Source: Symploca sp. SIO3C6 (GTDB lineage Bacteria; Cyanobacteriota; Cyanobacteriia; Cyanobacteriales; Coleofasciculaceae). Taken from it: DNA of 64,000 bases. The stretch covers positions 62,001-126,000 of the forward strand of contig JAAHHJ010000020.1 in the NCBI GenBank assembly GCA_010692425.1, written 5' to 3'. Below the pieces are notes generated by a model. That model searched no databases and had not been told where the DNA came from. It saw nothing but the letters and a program-made list of their open reading frames with translations. This document shows, piece by piece, positions 35,877 through 45,441 of the stretch. The position numbers were made by a program, and so were the translations under genes. The first letter of the stretch is position 1. Each line of letters begins with the position of its first letter.

Positions 35877-36563
35877 ATGAAACTCAATGAAGTTGTGCCT
35901 TGGGGTAGAACATTAGAAGAATATAGATTGATGTTTGATCTCTCAGAAGCAGATTTAAGGGCAAAAATTCTCGGCTGTGGCGATGGTCCGGCTAGCTTCA
36001 ATGCCGAAATGACAAAAAAGGGATACTCTGTAGTATCTATCGATCCAATTTACCAATTTTCTGCTGAGCAAATTAGGCAGCGTGTTCAGGATACCTATGA
36101 GCCAATTATTTCACAATTGAAGCAAAATGCGGAGCACTACACTTGGAATAAGTTTTGCGATGCTGATCAACTTGGTCAGGCTCGTATAGTAACAATGGAG
36201 AATTTTTTATTGGATTATGAAACTGGCAAGAATGAAGGACGTTATTTATTCCAGTCGTTACCAAATTTAGAATTAGTTAATAATCAATTTGAATTAGGTT
36301 TATGTTCTCATTTACTATTTTTATATTCGGAACAGCTATCGCTTGAATTTCATATGGCTTCAATTCATGAACTCTTGCGAATCTCCCCAGAGGTTCGGAT
36401 TTTTCCATTGCTTAAACTCAATGGTGAGTTATCTCCTTATGTTGATGCAGTTATTCAGGAGCTATCTAGCCAAGGATTTAAAGTTCAGATTAAAAATGTT
36501 GCTTACGAATTACAGAAAGGCGGTAATCAAATGTTGAAAGTCAATAATAATTCAATCGTCTAA
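35877..36563 (+). CDS. SAM-dependent methyltransferase-like protein
   Basis: ILGCGDGPASFNAEM (residues about 31-45) is a class I methyltransferase motif I, followed by VVSIDPIY (acidic residue binding the ribose). The remaining fold segments are weaker. The C-terminal half has the beta-strand pattern of the family. The 228-residue length is normal. The substrate is unknown. It follows a GNAT gene after 8 bases and ends before a bidirectional hairpin shared with the convergent fdxH gene. Confidence 0.75.
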   Translation: MKLNEVVPWGRTLEEYRLMFDLSEADLRAKILGCGDGPASFNAEMTKKGYSVVSIDPIYQFSAEQIRQRVQDTYEPIISQLKQNAEHYTWNKFCDADQLGQARIVTMENFLLDYETGKNEGRYLFQSLPNLELVNNQFELGLCSHLLFLYSEQLSLEFHMASIHELLRISPEVRIFPLLKLNGELSPYVDAVIQELSSQGFKVQIKNVAYELQKGGNQMLKVNNNSIV

Positions 36564-36628
36564 CAAAACAAGTAGTGAAAACACTCCTAGAAGTTTGCCA
36601 GAATACTCCATGGTGATTGGACATAAAA

Positions 36629-36648
36629 AAACCTGCCGATGCAGGTTT
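36629..36648. terminator. Bidirectional hairpin between methyltransferase and fdxH
   Basis: AAACCTGC (36629-36636) pairs with GCAGGTTT (36641-36648) around CGAT, preceded by a run of A and followed by T-rich sequence. It lies between two convergent genes. Confidence 0.7.
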
Positions 36649-36765
36649 ATAAATTCTTACTTTTGGGTTATTTCATTGCACTTTTGGGAAAGGTTATGCA
36701 ATGACAGCAGATTTATTTTGTATAGCGATGATTTGCGATCGTCACAATTTGAGACAAAATCGAAG

Positions 36766-37086
36766 TTAGACTAAATAAGGTTCTTGATTGATCTTGATCG
36801 TGCAATCAGATCTAGGGTAGGTTACACAGAGAAGAGCAAAACCTTTCTCCATTTGCTCATCATCCAAGAAGTTCTGATCTTCTTGATCAATTTCGCCCTC
36901 GACTACTTTACCAACACAAGAAGAGCAACTGCCAGCTTGACAAGAAGAAGGCAAATCGATGTCATTGTCTTCAGCTGCTTCTAGGATATAGGTATCTTCG
37001 TCAACTTCAATTGTTTGGTCAAAAACAAGAGTCCGGTTTTTCTTAGGGCCTTTTTCTTCGATTAAGCGCACTTTGTAAGTAGCCAT
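36766..37086 (-). CDS. fdxH: Nif-associated [2Fe-2S] ferredoxin
   Basis: This plant-type ferredoxin of 106 residues has the cluster motif CQAGSCSSC (C-x4-C-x2-C, about residues 49-57) and the fourth Cys in LLCVTYP. The sequence around [28 protein letters not shown] is the FdxH type known from heterocyst clusters, where it delivers electrons to NifH. An insertion of about 6 residues near position 13 (GPKKNR) makes it slightly longer than usual. It closes the nif series, with a MITE-like element between it and hesB. Confidence 0.92.
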   Translation of the reverse strand: MATYKVRLIEEKGPKKNRTLVFDQTIEVDEDTYILEAAEDNDIDLPSSCQAGSCSSCVGKVVEGEIDQEDQNFLDDEQMEKGFALLCVTYPRSDCTIKINQEPYLV

Positions 37087-37236
37087 CTTCAGATCCTCCG
37101 AAGTTTTAGTGTGTAAATAAGTAAAAATAAGAGAAAAGAGTAAAGGAAAAAAGAAGTTGAATTATTTAATATAAGGGCAGTTTTAACAAAAATTAAATAG
37201 CACGAAACCAATAAATTTTGTACAAAAACAGCCCTG

Positions 37237-37352
37237 TAAGTAGTCGGACATAAATAAACGTTGCTGTGTAAAGAATTATGAAATAACCCGAAGTTACCCC
37301 ACACCCTACACCCTGCTTTAACAAACAACCTTTATTTTTGTCCAGGTACTTA
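37237..37352. mobile_element. 116-bp MITE-like element between hesB and fdxH
   Basis: The terminal repeats TAAGTAGTCGGACATAAATA and, inverted from the other end, TAAGTACCTGGACAAAAATA match in 18 of 22 bases. The interior contains CACCCTACACCC. Relatives are at 21733-21822 (truncated) and 16031-16075 (ends only). No coding capacity. Confidence 0.7.
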
Positions 37353-37368
37353 ACTTCTCTTTCTCCTC

Positions 37369-37740
37369 TTAGCTGCAACCTGCTGCCGATGGCTTACATC
37401 CAGACGCTGTGAATGATTTACCACAGCTACAGGTTTCAGCAGCATTAGGGTTGCTAAACTTAAACCCGCTATCGGTTAAGCCTTCGATATAATCGATTAC
37501 AACCCCTTCGAGTAAAGGTATACTTGTCCCGTCAACGTAAACGCGCAAGTTCCCTTGCTCTAGCAGCAGGTCATCTGTCTTGGGTGTATTAGCTACACTC
37601 AAGGAGTACTCGTAGCCACTGCAACCACCATCGATAACAGAGACACGAATGCCCTTGCTAGTAGGACTTTCGCCTTTTGCATCAGCTTGCAGGAAATCGC
37701 AAAGCTTAGATGCTGCATTTGCTGTAAAAGTAAGAGTCAT
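37369..37740 (-). CDS. hesB: HesB/IscA-type Fe-S assembly scaffold
   Basis: The 123-residue A-type carrier has its three Cys ligands in GGCSGYEY (about residue 43) and CSCGKSF (about 108-114). It ends in an extra Cys-rich tail (GCKPSAAGCS). HesB in cyanobacterial nif clusters helps to load iron-sulphur clusters for nitrogenase. It lies downstream of hesA, 86 bases away, in the usual order hesA-hesB-fdxH. The frame is intact. Confidence 0.93.
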   Translation of the reverse strand: MTLTFTANAASKLCDFLQADAKGESPTSKGIRVSVIDGGCSGYEYSLSVANTPKTDDLLLEQGNLRVYVDGTSIPLLEGVVIDYIEGLTDSGFKFSNPNAAETCSCGKSFTASGCKPSAAGCS

Positions 37741-37826
37741 AACGCCTTGTAAGTGGGGAAAACAAAGGTCATTGATGGTTTATCGCTCGTAATTCATTGG
37801 AGTTACCATCAACCATGAACTATCAA

Positions 37827-38615
37827 CTATGAACAATGACTGGCCAAAGATGCAACTGACTGCTGAGTCAAGGAGAGATTGCCACAAACTGGACAATCAG
37901 GATCATGGTAGGGGCGACGCTTAGCAAATTCCATGGAACTCAAGTCCATTGTCAGCAACTGAGATAACAGAGGCGTACCAAGCCCAGTGAGTAGTTTGAC
38001 TGCCTCCAGTGCTGTTAAACAGGCTAGTGTTCCGGAAACCGCACCTAAAACGCCAAAACCACGGCGATCCCAGTTGGGTTTTTCAGGAAACAGGCAGGAC
38101 AAACAGGGAGTTATACCAGGCACAATTGTGGTAAGATAAGCTTCCATACCATTCATAGCTGCCTCTACCATCGGCTTGCGCCAGCGCACGCAAGCGGCAT
38201 TCAACAAATCGCGCTCATCAAAGTTATGGGCGCAGTCAAGGGCAATATCAGCCTGCTTTACCAGGCCATCGGCATTCTCTGGGGTGATATACTCAGCAAT
38301 AGCCTTGATCTCAATGTCGGGATTAATGCGTTCTAGAGTTTCCTTAGCTTTGTATACCCTCGGCTTACCCACCCAATCATGGGTCATCAGAATCTGGCGA
38401 TTCATATCATCAAGACGCAATTCCCCTCCCCGTACCAAGAGTAACCGTCCAACCCCTGCCACTGCTAGATAGAGCGCTGCTGTGCCTCCCAGCCCCCCGA
38501 CACCAGTGACTAATGCTGTCGTTGACTTGAGTTGCTGCTGTGCCTTCTCGCCAAAACCAGGGAGCATGATCTGGCGACGGTAGCGTTCTAACTCGGTAGG
38601 CGTGAGGTTCAACAA
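37827..38615 (-). CDS. hesA: HesA, ThiF/MoeB-family adenylyltransferase
   Basis: This is an E1-like protein of 262 residues. The nucleotide-binding GVGGLGGTAALYLA lies near residue 39 and the Arg/Asp-containing LDDMNRQIL near 66. Four Cys form a zinc site (CLSCLF near 171 and CPVC near 240). MoeB/ThiF relatives adenylate the C-terminus of sulphur carriers. HesA in nif clusters is thought to support molybdenum- or sulphur-related steps for nitrogenase, though its exact substrate is not settled. It follows nifW by 13 bases. Confidence 0.92.
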   Translation of the reverse strand: MLNLTPTELERYRRQIMLPGFGEKAQQQLKSTTALVTGVGGLGGTAALYLAVAGVGRLLLVRGGELRLDDMNRQILMTHDWVGKPRVYKAKETLERINPDIEIKAIAEYITPENADGLVKQADIALDCAHNFDERDLLNAACVRWRKPMVEAAMNGMEAYLTTIVPGITPCLSCLFPEKPNWDRRGFGVLGAVSGTLACLTALEAVKLLTGLGTPLLSQLLTMDLSSMEFAKRRPYHDPDCPVCGNLSLTQQSVASLASHCS

Positions 38616-38628
38616 TTCCTATTCTCCT

Positions 38629-38946
38629 TCATTCAGACTGAATTTCTGTTAGCATGACTACATTATTTTTAGGTTTCTGAAACACAGCGAACAACTTCTG
38701 TTCAACGCCACTTGAACTGAGTAAAACTTGATAAGCTTCCTCTAAAGCTGCCCGATACTTATTCAGAAGATCCTGCTCTTCTAAGTTAGGGTAGTCTTTG
38801 TTAATTTCCTTAATTGAAAGAGAAAACTGCTTGAGGATATGAAGGCGGTTCACATTCAGAACCTGCTGGTCATAAGGGAGCTTAAAAAACTTAAAATAAT
38901 CCTCAGCGTCTACAAGTGTATTGAATTCTTCTAAACGCAATGTCAT
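38629..38946 (-). CDS. nifW: Nitrogenase-stabilising protein NifW
   Basis: NifW helps protect or assemble the MoFe protein. The 105-residue protein has the family opening (LEEFNTLVDAEDYFKFFKLPYDQQVLNVNRLHILKQF) and the mid-segment DLLNKYRAALEEAYQVLL. Its start overlaps the stop of the upstream DUF683 gene as ATGA (4 bases), so the two are translationally coupled. It lies before hesA. Confidence 0.92.
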   Translation of the reverse strand: MTLRLEEFNTLVDAEDYFKFFKLPYDQQVLNVNRLHILKQFSLSIKEINKDYPNLEEQDLLNKYRAALEEAYQVLLSSSGVEQKLFAVFQKPKNNVVMLTEIQSE

Positions 38947-39164
38947 TTGCCTTGCTCCAAAGTTTTCAGCTCTTTTTTGAGTTCGTCTAACTGACGGAAA
39001 ATTTCATAAGTCTTACCTGCAACATCCATGATTTTTTCAAAATCTGTAGGTAAGCCTTCAGCTAAATCATGAAGATCCATCTTCATTTGACCACCTTTGC
39101 TATTGAGGCGTTTAATCTTAGTTTTCAGCTCATCAATGCTGTTTTGTTCTCCTACTTGAACCAT
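38943..39164 (-). CDS. DUF683 nif-associated small protein
   Basis: The 73-residue protein is mostly two helices (IDELKTKIKRLNSKGGQMKMDLHDLAEGLP and MDVAGKTYEIFRQLDELKKELKTLE). It belongs to the DUF683 family regularly found between the NifX-associated DUF269 gene and nifW in cyanobacteria and other diazotrophs. The function is not established; relatives fold as small helical dimers. It overlaps nifW by 4 bases. Confidence 0.88.
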   Translation of the reverse strand: MVQVGEQNSIDELKTKIKRLNSKGGQMKMDLHDLAEGLPTDFEKIMDVAGKTYEIFRQLDELKKELKTLEQGK

Positions 39165-39227
39165 ATATATTCCCCTTATTAGTCAGATCTCATTCCTAGC
39201 CCATGAACAATGAGCAATGAAAAACAA

Positions 39228-39704
39228 TCAAAGCCTGTAAACTTCTGGATAGCGCTTAGCTAACTCAATTCCAGCTTGTGTCAGTTTCTCAGCCTCAATT
39301 GCTAATTTCTCAAGGGAATCAAAGCCAAAACGATGAGCATCCCTGAGACTACGAACTACTAATAACAGACGACCGCAAAAAACCAGTGCCCAGCCAAATC
39401 CTTCATGATTTAATTCAATAACCACTTGGACTACAGGGCCAGTCTCTTGCTCAATGCGAGATGCTATGGCGCGGTAGAAAAGTTCTATTCTGTTGATAGT
39501 AGCTGGATTAACTTCCCCTTCAACTGAAATTTTGCGCCTTTCTCTGCGGTCAATAATAAAGGGTTTGAGAACTAAATCGTCTGACCAATTCTTGTAAACT
39601 CCATAGGAATCCTGCGCCCGAATTTGCCTTACTAGTTCTTGAACAGATGGAGCTTCTAAAAGTTTAGCTGTGGTAGTTTCGGTAGCAGTGTCATTTGAAC
39701 TCAT
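39228..39704 (-). CDS. NifX-associated protein, DUF269
   Basis: The 158-residue protein matches the DUF269 family: VQELVRQIRAQDSYGVYKNWSDDLVLKPFI (residues about 18-47), then RIELFYRAIASRIEQETG and a C-terminal GFDSLEKLAIEAEKLTQAGIELAKRYPEV. Members accompany nifX in nif clusters and probably act around FeMo-cofactor traffic or donation, but the role is not fixed. Its start overlaps the nifX stop as ATGA (4 bases). Confidence 0.9.
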   Translation of the reverse strand: MSSNDTATETTTAKLLEAPSVQELVRQIRAQDSYGVYKNWSDDLVLKPFIIDRRERRKISVEGEVNPATINRIELFYRAIASRIEQETGPVVQVVIELNHEGFGWALVFCGRLLLVVRSLRDAHRFGFDSLEKLAIEAEKLTQAGIELAKRYPEVYRL

Positions 39705-40111
39705 ACAGTTAACTCCTCTTCAAATTCTTCAAAGTTTCTTTCTTTAGGCTTTAGTGCTTTACGTAGCCATGGTGGAGGATTGCCATTGAGAGTTTCCACA
39801 AGTTTGTTGAGAAGGTCAGTAATAACTTCCTCTTCATCTTTTGATTTAATCGGAGTAACACGCTTATTAATTAAACGGGCAGCCGGACCAGCGCCAATTG
39901 CTAAAACATAAACAATTGTACAGTCAAGTAAAGCGTCGATTTTTGGCTCTACTTTGTTTTCATTACCATCCTGCTGTAAATTGCCTGTAAATTCGAGATT
40001 CTCTACAAACTGATAACTTTCTTGATTAACTTCATACACAGCCATATATTTAGCTGAGCCAAAATGACCGTTAACATGAAGTAAATCATTAGTAGCAAAG
40101 GCAATTTTCAT
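39701..40111 (-). CDS. nifX: FeMo-cofactor carrier NifX
   Basis: The 136-residue protein is a dinitrogenase-iron-molybdenum-cofactor-binding domain: MKIAFATNDLLHVNGHFGSA (with the His in HFG), then YVLAIGAGPAARLINKRVTPI. NifX holds the precursors NifB-co and VK-cluster during cofactor assembly. It lies 35 bases after nifN and is coupled by overlap to the DUF269 gene. The C-terminal acidic tail (FEEFEEELTV) is normal for cyanobacteria. Confidence 0.93.
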   Translation of the reverse strand: MKIAFATNDLLHVNGHFGSAKYMAVYEVNQESYQFVENLEFTGNLQQDGNENKVEPKIDALLDCTIVYVLAIGAGPAARLINKRVTPIKSKDEEEVITDLLNKLVETLNGNPPPWLRKALKPKERNFEEFEEELTV

Positions 40112-40146
40112 TTACTATTCTCCTTGTTACTATTTGTTGCTTAGTA

Positions 40147-41481
40147 CTATTTACTACTGACAAAAGACAGCTGACGCTCTTTAATTATTGATTCCTCCTC
40201 TTCAAGTAATAGGTTGCCAATATCAAATAAAAGTTGCATAGTTCCTCGATAGCCTACACAACAGCGTTGGCCGTTACCTAAACGATCAAAAATAGGCATG
40301 CCTTGGCGATAGAGAGGGATCCCGAGTTTTTGAGAAGCTAGCAATCCGTGGGAGTTAGTAATTAACAAATCTGAACCGACTGCTATTTCTTCAAAGTCTC
40401 CTAAATCACCAATTACGACTGTCTCAACTGGTATTTGTTCAAGTAAGGGGGAACGTGTGGTAGTGACTGCTGAGTGAATTTGTGCTCCCATCAACTTCAG
40501 ACACCAGGCAGTGGCATAAAGTAAGTCTGGCTCCAGTGCTAAGGATATCCGCTTACGACCAAAGAAAAAGTGATTGTCGAGCATGGCATCTTGCAACTGG
40601 CGACGCTGACGACGATACTTTTCAGGGACTGCATGCTCACTAAGTTTAGACAATTCCAGTAAAAAATCATCTACTGCCCCCAAACCTGTCAGTTGCTGAA
40701 ATACATGGTAATTAGTACTAAAGCGTTGCTGTAAGATTTGTGCAGCCCCCCGCATACTCTCCCCCAGCGCCAGAGTAAAGCTAGAATTTCCCACTTCCCA
40801 AAGTTGAGCTAGGGAAGTGCCACCAGAACTTGTGGCATTGTAAGCTTGATCAGAGAGGTGACCATCTAGAGAAGTGGAAAGATCAGGCACTACTATCGGA
40901 GTTAGCCCAAAGGCCTCGACAATCTCCTTCACTTCTTCTACATCCCCAGGACCAAAGGAGGAACCGGCCAAAATGGTGATTTGATTTGGCTTAATTTCCC
41001 CTGCTCTCGGGATTTCTTCCACAATCCGTTCAACTGCAGTGGCAAAGCCATCCTGTAGAGAACCCTTATAATCGGGAGTGGAAGCATAGACTACTGGCAA
41101 TCCATCCAACTCAGGATGATTAGCGCGAAAAGTTTTTAAAATCCGCTCAACGTCATCCCCTCTGGTTTCAGTTAGCGCCGTAGTCAACAATCCAATAATC
41201 TCAGGCTTGGAACTTTCCATCTGGGTGAGGATCGCCTGTTCAATGTTGTCCTCACCCCCCAAGATACTTGTAACCTCGCTCATCGCCGTAGTGGCTAAAG
41301 GAATAGCCTCGCAGAAGTGACGCACTAAAATCACTTTGGCAAAGGCAGTGCAGCCCTGCGTACCATGGAACAAAGGCATCATGCCCTTGATTCCCAAAAA
41401 AGCCAAAGCTGCGCCTAGGGGTTGGCTAAGCTTTAAGGGATTGACGCTAACCGCTTTTTTACTAGTTGTGACAGTAGCCAT
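40147..41481 (-). CDS. nifN: FeMo-cofactor scaffold subunit NifN
   Basis: NifN pairs with NifE as an alpha2-beta2 scaffold on which the cofactor is completed. The 444-residue protein has the nitrogenase-component type 1 pattern: NPLKLSQPLGAALAFLGIKGMMPLFHGTQGCTAF (residues about 14-47, with the P-cluster-like Cys), ETRGDDVERILKTF and a final CVGYRGTMQLLFDIGN. It is separated from nifE by 318 bases, in which I see only AT-rich sequence and C-rich runs. That gap is longer than usual for this pair. Confidence 0.95.
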   Translation of the reverse strand: MATVTTSKKAVSVNPLKLSQPLGAALAFLGIKGMMPLFHGTQGCTAFAKVILVRHFCEAIPLATTAMSEVTSILGGEDNIEQAILTQMESSKPEIIGLLTTALTETRGDDVERILKTFRANHPELDGLPVVYASTPDYKGSLQDGFATAVERIVEEIPRAGEIKPNQITILAGSSFGPGDVEEVKEIVEAFGLTPIVVPDLSTSLDGHLSDQAYNATSSGGTSLAQLWEVGNSSFTLALGESMRGAAQILQQRFSTNYHVFQQLTGLGAVDDFLLELSKLSEHAVPEKYRRQRRQLQDAMLDNHFFFGRKRISLALEPDLLYATAWCLKLMGAQIHSAVTTTRSPLLEQIPVETVVIGDLGDFEEIAVGSDLLITNSHGLLASQKLGIPLYRQGMPIFDRLGNGQRCCVGYRGTMQLLFDIGNLLLEEEESIIKERQLSFVSSK

Positions 41482-41799
41482 TTAAAACCTATCTGAAAAA
41501 TCCTCTAGTGGGCGTTAATTTAACAAAATATCTGCTTTTATCAGGAGTCAGTAATAGTCTGTCAAGTTTGAAATGACGGGTAGATATTGACGCAACAGAC
41601 AGAGGTAAAAACTAATCCCTCAAAATAATATTGACGTAGTAGTAGAGAAAGATTGATCAATTCAGGCAAGCAAGGGAAGAATTTAGATCAAGATTTTCGT
41701 CAAATCCTATAAATTAAGAGAAATCGTCTGACAATGAGGAAGCATATCTCCCCATCTCCCCTTCCCCCCATCTCCCCATCTATACTAAAGAAATACAAA

Positions 41800-43188
41800 T
41801 TAAACGTGTGACAACTGGTCTTGATCCCACGGAGCAGGTTGGCGCACTTGTTCCCACACGGGGCTATAAAGTGCCTCATCCAATTCCCTAGCCATCTCCA
41901 ACATTCCAGAATATCCAGCGTAGGGATGATGCCGTTCCTGGTTAATATGAAGAAATGGAATTCTAGCTTTCAGGGCAGTATATTGGTTACGCCCCCCAGC
42001 AATTAGCATGTCGGCATTGGTTTCTCTGATAACTTTTAATAATAGTGGAGCGTTGCCCTTTTCTAAAATGATGCCTTCTTTACCCAGAAGTTCACGAATT
42101 CGAGCTTTATCTTGTTCGGTGCTTTTCTTACTGCTAGTGGCGACAACTTCCATACCCAAGTCTTTAGCAGCAGAAATAATTGACCAACTCTTCACCCCGC
42201 CGGTATAAAGCACAACCCGCTTACCTTGTAATCTGGCACGATAGGGAGCTAATTCTTTCTCTAGAGCAGCTGTTTCTTCGGCAATTAACCGCTCTGTGCG
42301 CTCTTGCAAATCTGAATCACCAAGCTTTTCGGCAACGTGTCGCAGGCAATTACTGATGTCTTGCACTCCATAAAATGACTCTTCAATGTAAGGTATGCCG
42401 TAGCACTCCTCCATTTTTCTTGCCATACTAATTAGTGCTTTTGAACAGATGACCACATTGAGTTTGGCACGGTGAGCGTAGCAAACTTCCTTGTAGCAAG
42501 CATCCCCTGTAATTTTGGAGAGAATGCGGATACCTAGTTTTTCAAATAGAGGTAACACACTCCACATCTCACCGGCGACATTATATTCACCGATGAGGTT
42601 AATATCATAGGGAGTAGTAAATTCCGGTTCAGCAGTGCCGACAACATGCTCTAATAGGGTTTCCCCTGCGATACGGTTGCCAAGGTTCTTAGAGCCAATA
42701 AACCCAGGTGAGTTGACTGGGATGACGGGAATGCCAGTTCTTTTCGCCGCGGCTTTACAAACTGCATCCAAATCATCACCAATTAAGGCAGTTACACAAG
42801 TTGAATACACAAACACCGCTGCTGGTTGATGGTGCTTGTGTAACTCCAGGATAGCTTTGTAGAGTTTTTTCTCACCGCCCATGATGATATCATTTTCACT
42901 TAGGTCGGTGGTAAAGCCCATCTTGTAAAGGTGAGAGTCAGAGGAGAGACTACCGCGACTACCCCAGGAATTACCAGAGCAGCCAAGGGGACCATGAACC
43001 AAGTGGGCAGCATCAGTAATTGGTACTAAGGTAATACTTGCTCCATCAAACCCACAACCCCCTTGAGCGGCTCCCGGTTTAGCCTGTTGCTGACAAGCTG
43101 TTTTTTTCTTGTCCCCTTCCTTACTGTGATTGTGTTCGCAGGCTGGTTCATGCAGCAACTCAGCAATCTTGCCTTGGGTAATCTTCAT
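41800..43188 (-). CDS. nifE: FeMo-cofactor scaffold subunit NifE
   Basis: At 462 residues it is the alpha-like partner of NifN. The motif [34 protein letters not shown] (about residues 43-76) carries the cluster Cys residues. Later come [18 protein letters not shown] and [18 protein letters not shown] near the C-terminus. The early [19 protein letters not shown] region carries an extra pair of Cys. The gap to nifK upstream holds a palindromic repeat. Intact. Confidence 0.96.
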   Translation of the reverse strand: MKITQGKIAELLHEPACEHNHSKEGDKKKTACQQQAKPGAAQGGCGFDGASITLVPITDAAHLVHGPLGCSGNSWGSRGSLSSDSHLYKMGFTTDLSENDIIMGGEKKLYKAILELHKHHQPAAVFVYSTCVTALIGDDLDAVCKAAAKRTGIPVIPVNSPGFIGSKNLGNRIAGETLLEHVVGTAEPEFTTPYDINLIGEYNVAGEMWSVLPLFEKLGIRILSKITGDACYKEVCYAHRAKLNVVICSKALISMARKMEECYGIPYIEESFYGVQDISNCLRHVAEKLGDSDLQERTERLIAEETAALEKELAPYRARLQGKRVVLYTGGVKSWSIISAAKDLGMEVVATSSKKSTEQDKARIRELLGKEGIILEKGNAPLLLKVIRETNADMLIAGGRNQYTALKARIPFLHINQERHHPYAGYSGMLEMARELDEALYSPVWEQVRQPAPWDQDQLSHV

Positions 43189-43439
43189 GGCTCAAGTTTT
43201 AATAAGATGGGCTTTTTGATAAAATATCAAGTCCGGAAAAATAAGTTTCATTCCGGGTTATCTTTAATTAGTTACTAGCTCCTGTTGTCTACAAGAGGTG
43301 ACGAAGCACAATTAATAACCAATGACTAATAACAAAACACGAAATGCCGGACTTGTTCGTTCAGTATAAACAGTTCAAATTCAAGTATAAGGTGCCGTTT
43401 TTTTAATAAAATTAACCAGGAACGGACAAAACCCGGTTG

Positions 43440-43466
43440 GTAGAGACGTTACGCACAACGTCCCTA
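43440..43466. repeat. Palindromic repeat after nifK
   Basis: GTAGAGACGTT (43440-43450) and AACGTCCCTAC (43456-43466 approximately) pair with one mismatch. This GTAGAGACGTT-type palindrome is, from memory, a frequent cyanobacterial repeat. It lies 17 bases after the nifK stop and may act as a terminator or mRNA 3' stabiliser. Confidence 0.6.
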
Positions 43467-43482
43467 CAGAGACTTAATCCAA

Positions 43483-45021
43483 TTAGCGAACCAAGTCAAA
43501 GGAAATATCGGTTTCGCTGGGGATGTTGGTGGTGTTGTCAGCGTGTTCGAGGACTCGGTTAACAATCCAGTTGAGCAGATTGAGTGTGCCCTCATAGCCG
43601 AGAGTAGCATAGCGATGCAGGTGGTGGCGATCGAAGATAGGATAGCCAATACGTACTAGTGGGATACCTGTATCACGTTCGAGGTACTTAGCGTAGGAGT
43701 TACCGATGATTAGATCTACTGGCTCTGTGAACAACAGTGAGCGCATATGCCACAGATCCTTGCCAATCCAAACGGTAGCATCTTTTCCTAAAGGTGTTGA
43801 TGCCAATAGTTCCTCTGCTTCTTTTTTGAACTTCTTGTTACCATTGTGTACTAAGACGTGAACTGGCTCCATACCCATTTCTAGGACGAAGTTCAACAGT
43901 CCCATGACGAAGTCAGGATCGCCGTAGAGTGCCACACGCTTGCCGTGTACCCAAGCTTGGGAATCAGTCATGGCGTCAACTGCACGTCCCCGCTCTCTCT
44001 CTAATTCCCAGGGAATAGCTTTACCAGTTAGTTCTGAGATAGCCATCAAGAATTCATCGGTACCGCGAATTCCGAAAGGACGGTAGGTTGCAGTCTGTTG
44101 TCCCCACTCTTGCTTGATCCAAGGTAAGGTCTTGGTAGTGGAGTATTTTTGCAGAGAAAGCGTTGCCTGAGCATTAATCGAATCTGCTGCATCTTCTAGG
44201 GTTGTGCCACCCTGGTACATCTTAAAGTCCCCATCATTGGGTGAATCAAAGATATCAGAGTTGTCGGCTAGAACTGTATGATCGACATCCATCAGAGACA
44301 GCATCCGCTTCAATACACGGATATTACCAACATAGCTGTCGAAGCCAGGAATAATATTAATCTTGCCGTTGCTGGTTGCCTTCTTCTGACCTTTGGTCAG
44401 GTTCTCCAGAATGCCTTTGAGCATACCGTCGTAACCGGTAAGATGGGAACCGACAAAGCTAGGAGTATGAGCAAAAGGAACTGGGAAATCTTCTGGGACA
44501 GAACCTTTGCCCTTCGAGGTAGTAATAAAAGCACCCAAGTCATCACCAATTACCTCTGCCATGCAGGTGGTGCAGACGGCAATCATTTTGGGCTTGTAGA
44601 GGGCATAGGAGTTGGCCAAACCATCAACCATGTTCGTTAGCCCACCAAAGACTGCTGCATCCTCAGTCATTGAGGAAGAAACTGCAGAAAAAGGCTCTTT
44701 GTAGTGACGAGCAAGGTGAGTACGGAAGTAAGCGACGCATCCTTGAGAACCGTGAACAAAAGGCAGGGTTCCTTCAAAACCAGAAGCAGCGTAAATTGCT
44801 CCTAAAGGCTGACAAGCTTTAGCTGGGTTAACGGTTAGGGCTTCGCGAGCAAAGTTTTTTTCGCGATATTCCCAAGTCTTAGTCCACTCATTAACCTTCT
44901 CAATTTCTTCAGAAGAAGGAGCTGCTTCAAATTCTCTCTTGAGTTTGAAAAGTTGCTGATAGTCTGGATCGTGGAATAGCTTGAAGTGGTCTTTGATCTT
45001 ATTTACATCAGGTTGGCTCAT
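43483..45021 (-). CDS. nifK: Nitrogenase MoFe protein beta chain
   Basis: The 512-residue protein has the P-cluster ligands in NPAKACQPLGAIYAASGFEGTLPFVHGSQGCVAYFR (residues about 64-99) and in TTCMAEVIGDDL (about 155), and the conserved Ser in that region. The N-terminus is of the standard long type (DHFKLFHDPDYQQLF). It forms the alpha2-beta2 MoFe protein with NifD. A 420-base gap separates it from nifD. I see no gene there, only AT-rich sequence; it may hold a processing site or an internal promoter. Confidence 0.98.
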   Translation of the reverse strand: MSQPDVNKIKDHFKLFHDPDYQQLFKLKREFEAAPSSEEIEKVNEWTKTWEYREKNFAREALTVNPAKACQPLGAIYAASGFEGTLPFVHGSQGCVAYFRTHLARHYKEPFSAVSSSMTEDAAVFGGLTNMVDGLANSYALYKPKMIAVCTTCMAEVIGDDLGAFITTSKGKGSVPEDFPVPFAHTPSFVGSHLTGYDGMLKGILENLTKGQKKATSNGKINIIPGFDSYVGNIRVLKRMLSLMDVDHTVLADNSDIFDSPNDGDFKMYQGGTTLEDAADSINAQATLSLQKYSTTKTLPWIKQEWGQQTATYRPFGIRGTDEFLMAISELTGKAIPWELERERGRAVDAMTDSQAWVHGKRVALYGDPDFVMGLLNFVLEMGMEPVHVLVHNGNKKFKKEAEELLASTPLGKDATVWIGKDLWHMRSLLFTEPVDLIIGNSYAKYLERDTGIPLVRIGYPIFDRHHLHRYATLGYEGTLNLLNWIVNRVLEHADNTTNIPSETDISFDLVR

Positions 45022-45441
45022 GACTTCAATTCCTCTATGTATAGTGATCGGCTAACAGGATTTACTTGCTTGTAGTTGTTTAGTTACTATTAAGTAGTGG
45101 CCATATAACTAACAACTGAAATTAGGCTGAATTGATCAATTTTTGGGAACGCTTTGATCTAACCTTAAATTCACTACAAACTCTTAGTAAGACTACAGTA
45201 TTTAGGGGATAAAACCAGAGAAGAAAGAATAAATAATTGTCAGCTATTTTCTTGCTTAATTTCTCTCTTCTCTGCTGAATTTTTAGTTCAAAAAATCCCA
45301 TTGGAGAAGTATTTGGGCTAGGAGTTAGGGTTAATTATTCAGATATATAATGCTTGTAAAAACTGAAGATTGCATCACCCTGAAATCTGAGAGTCACCGA
45401 TAACTTAACTACCCGAATGCCTTACTCCTTACTTGTAGCGC

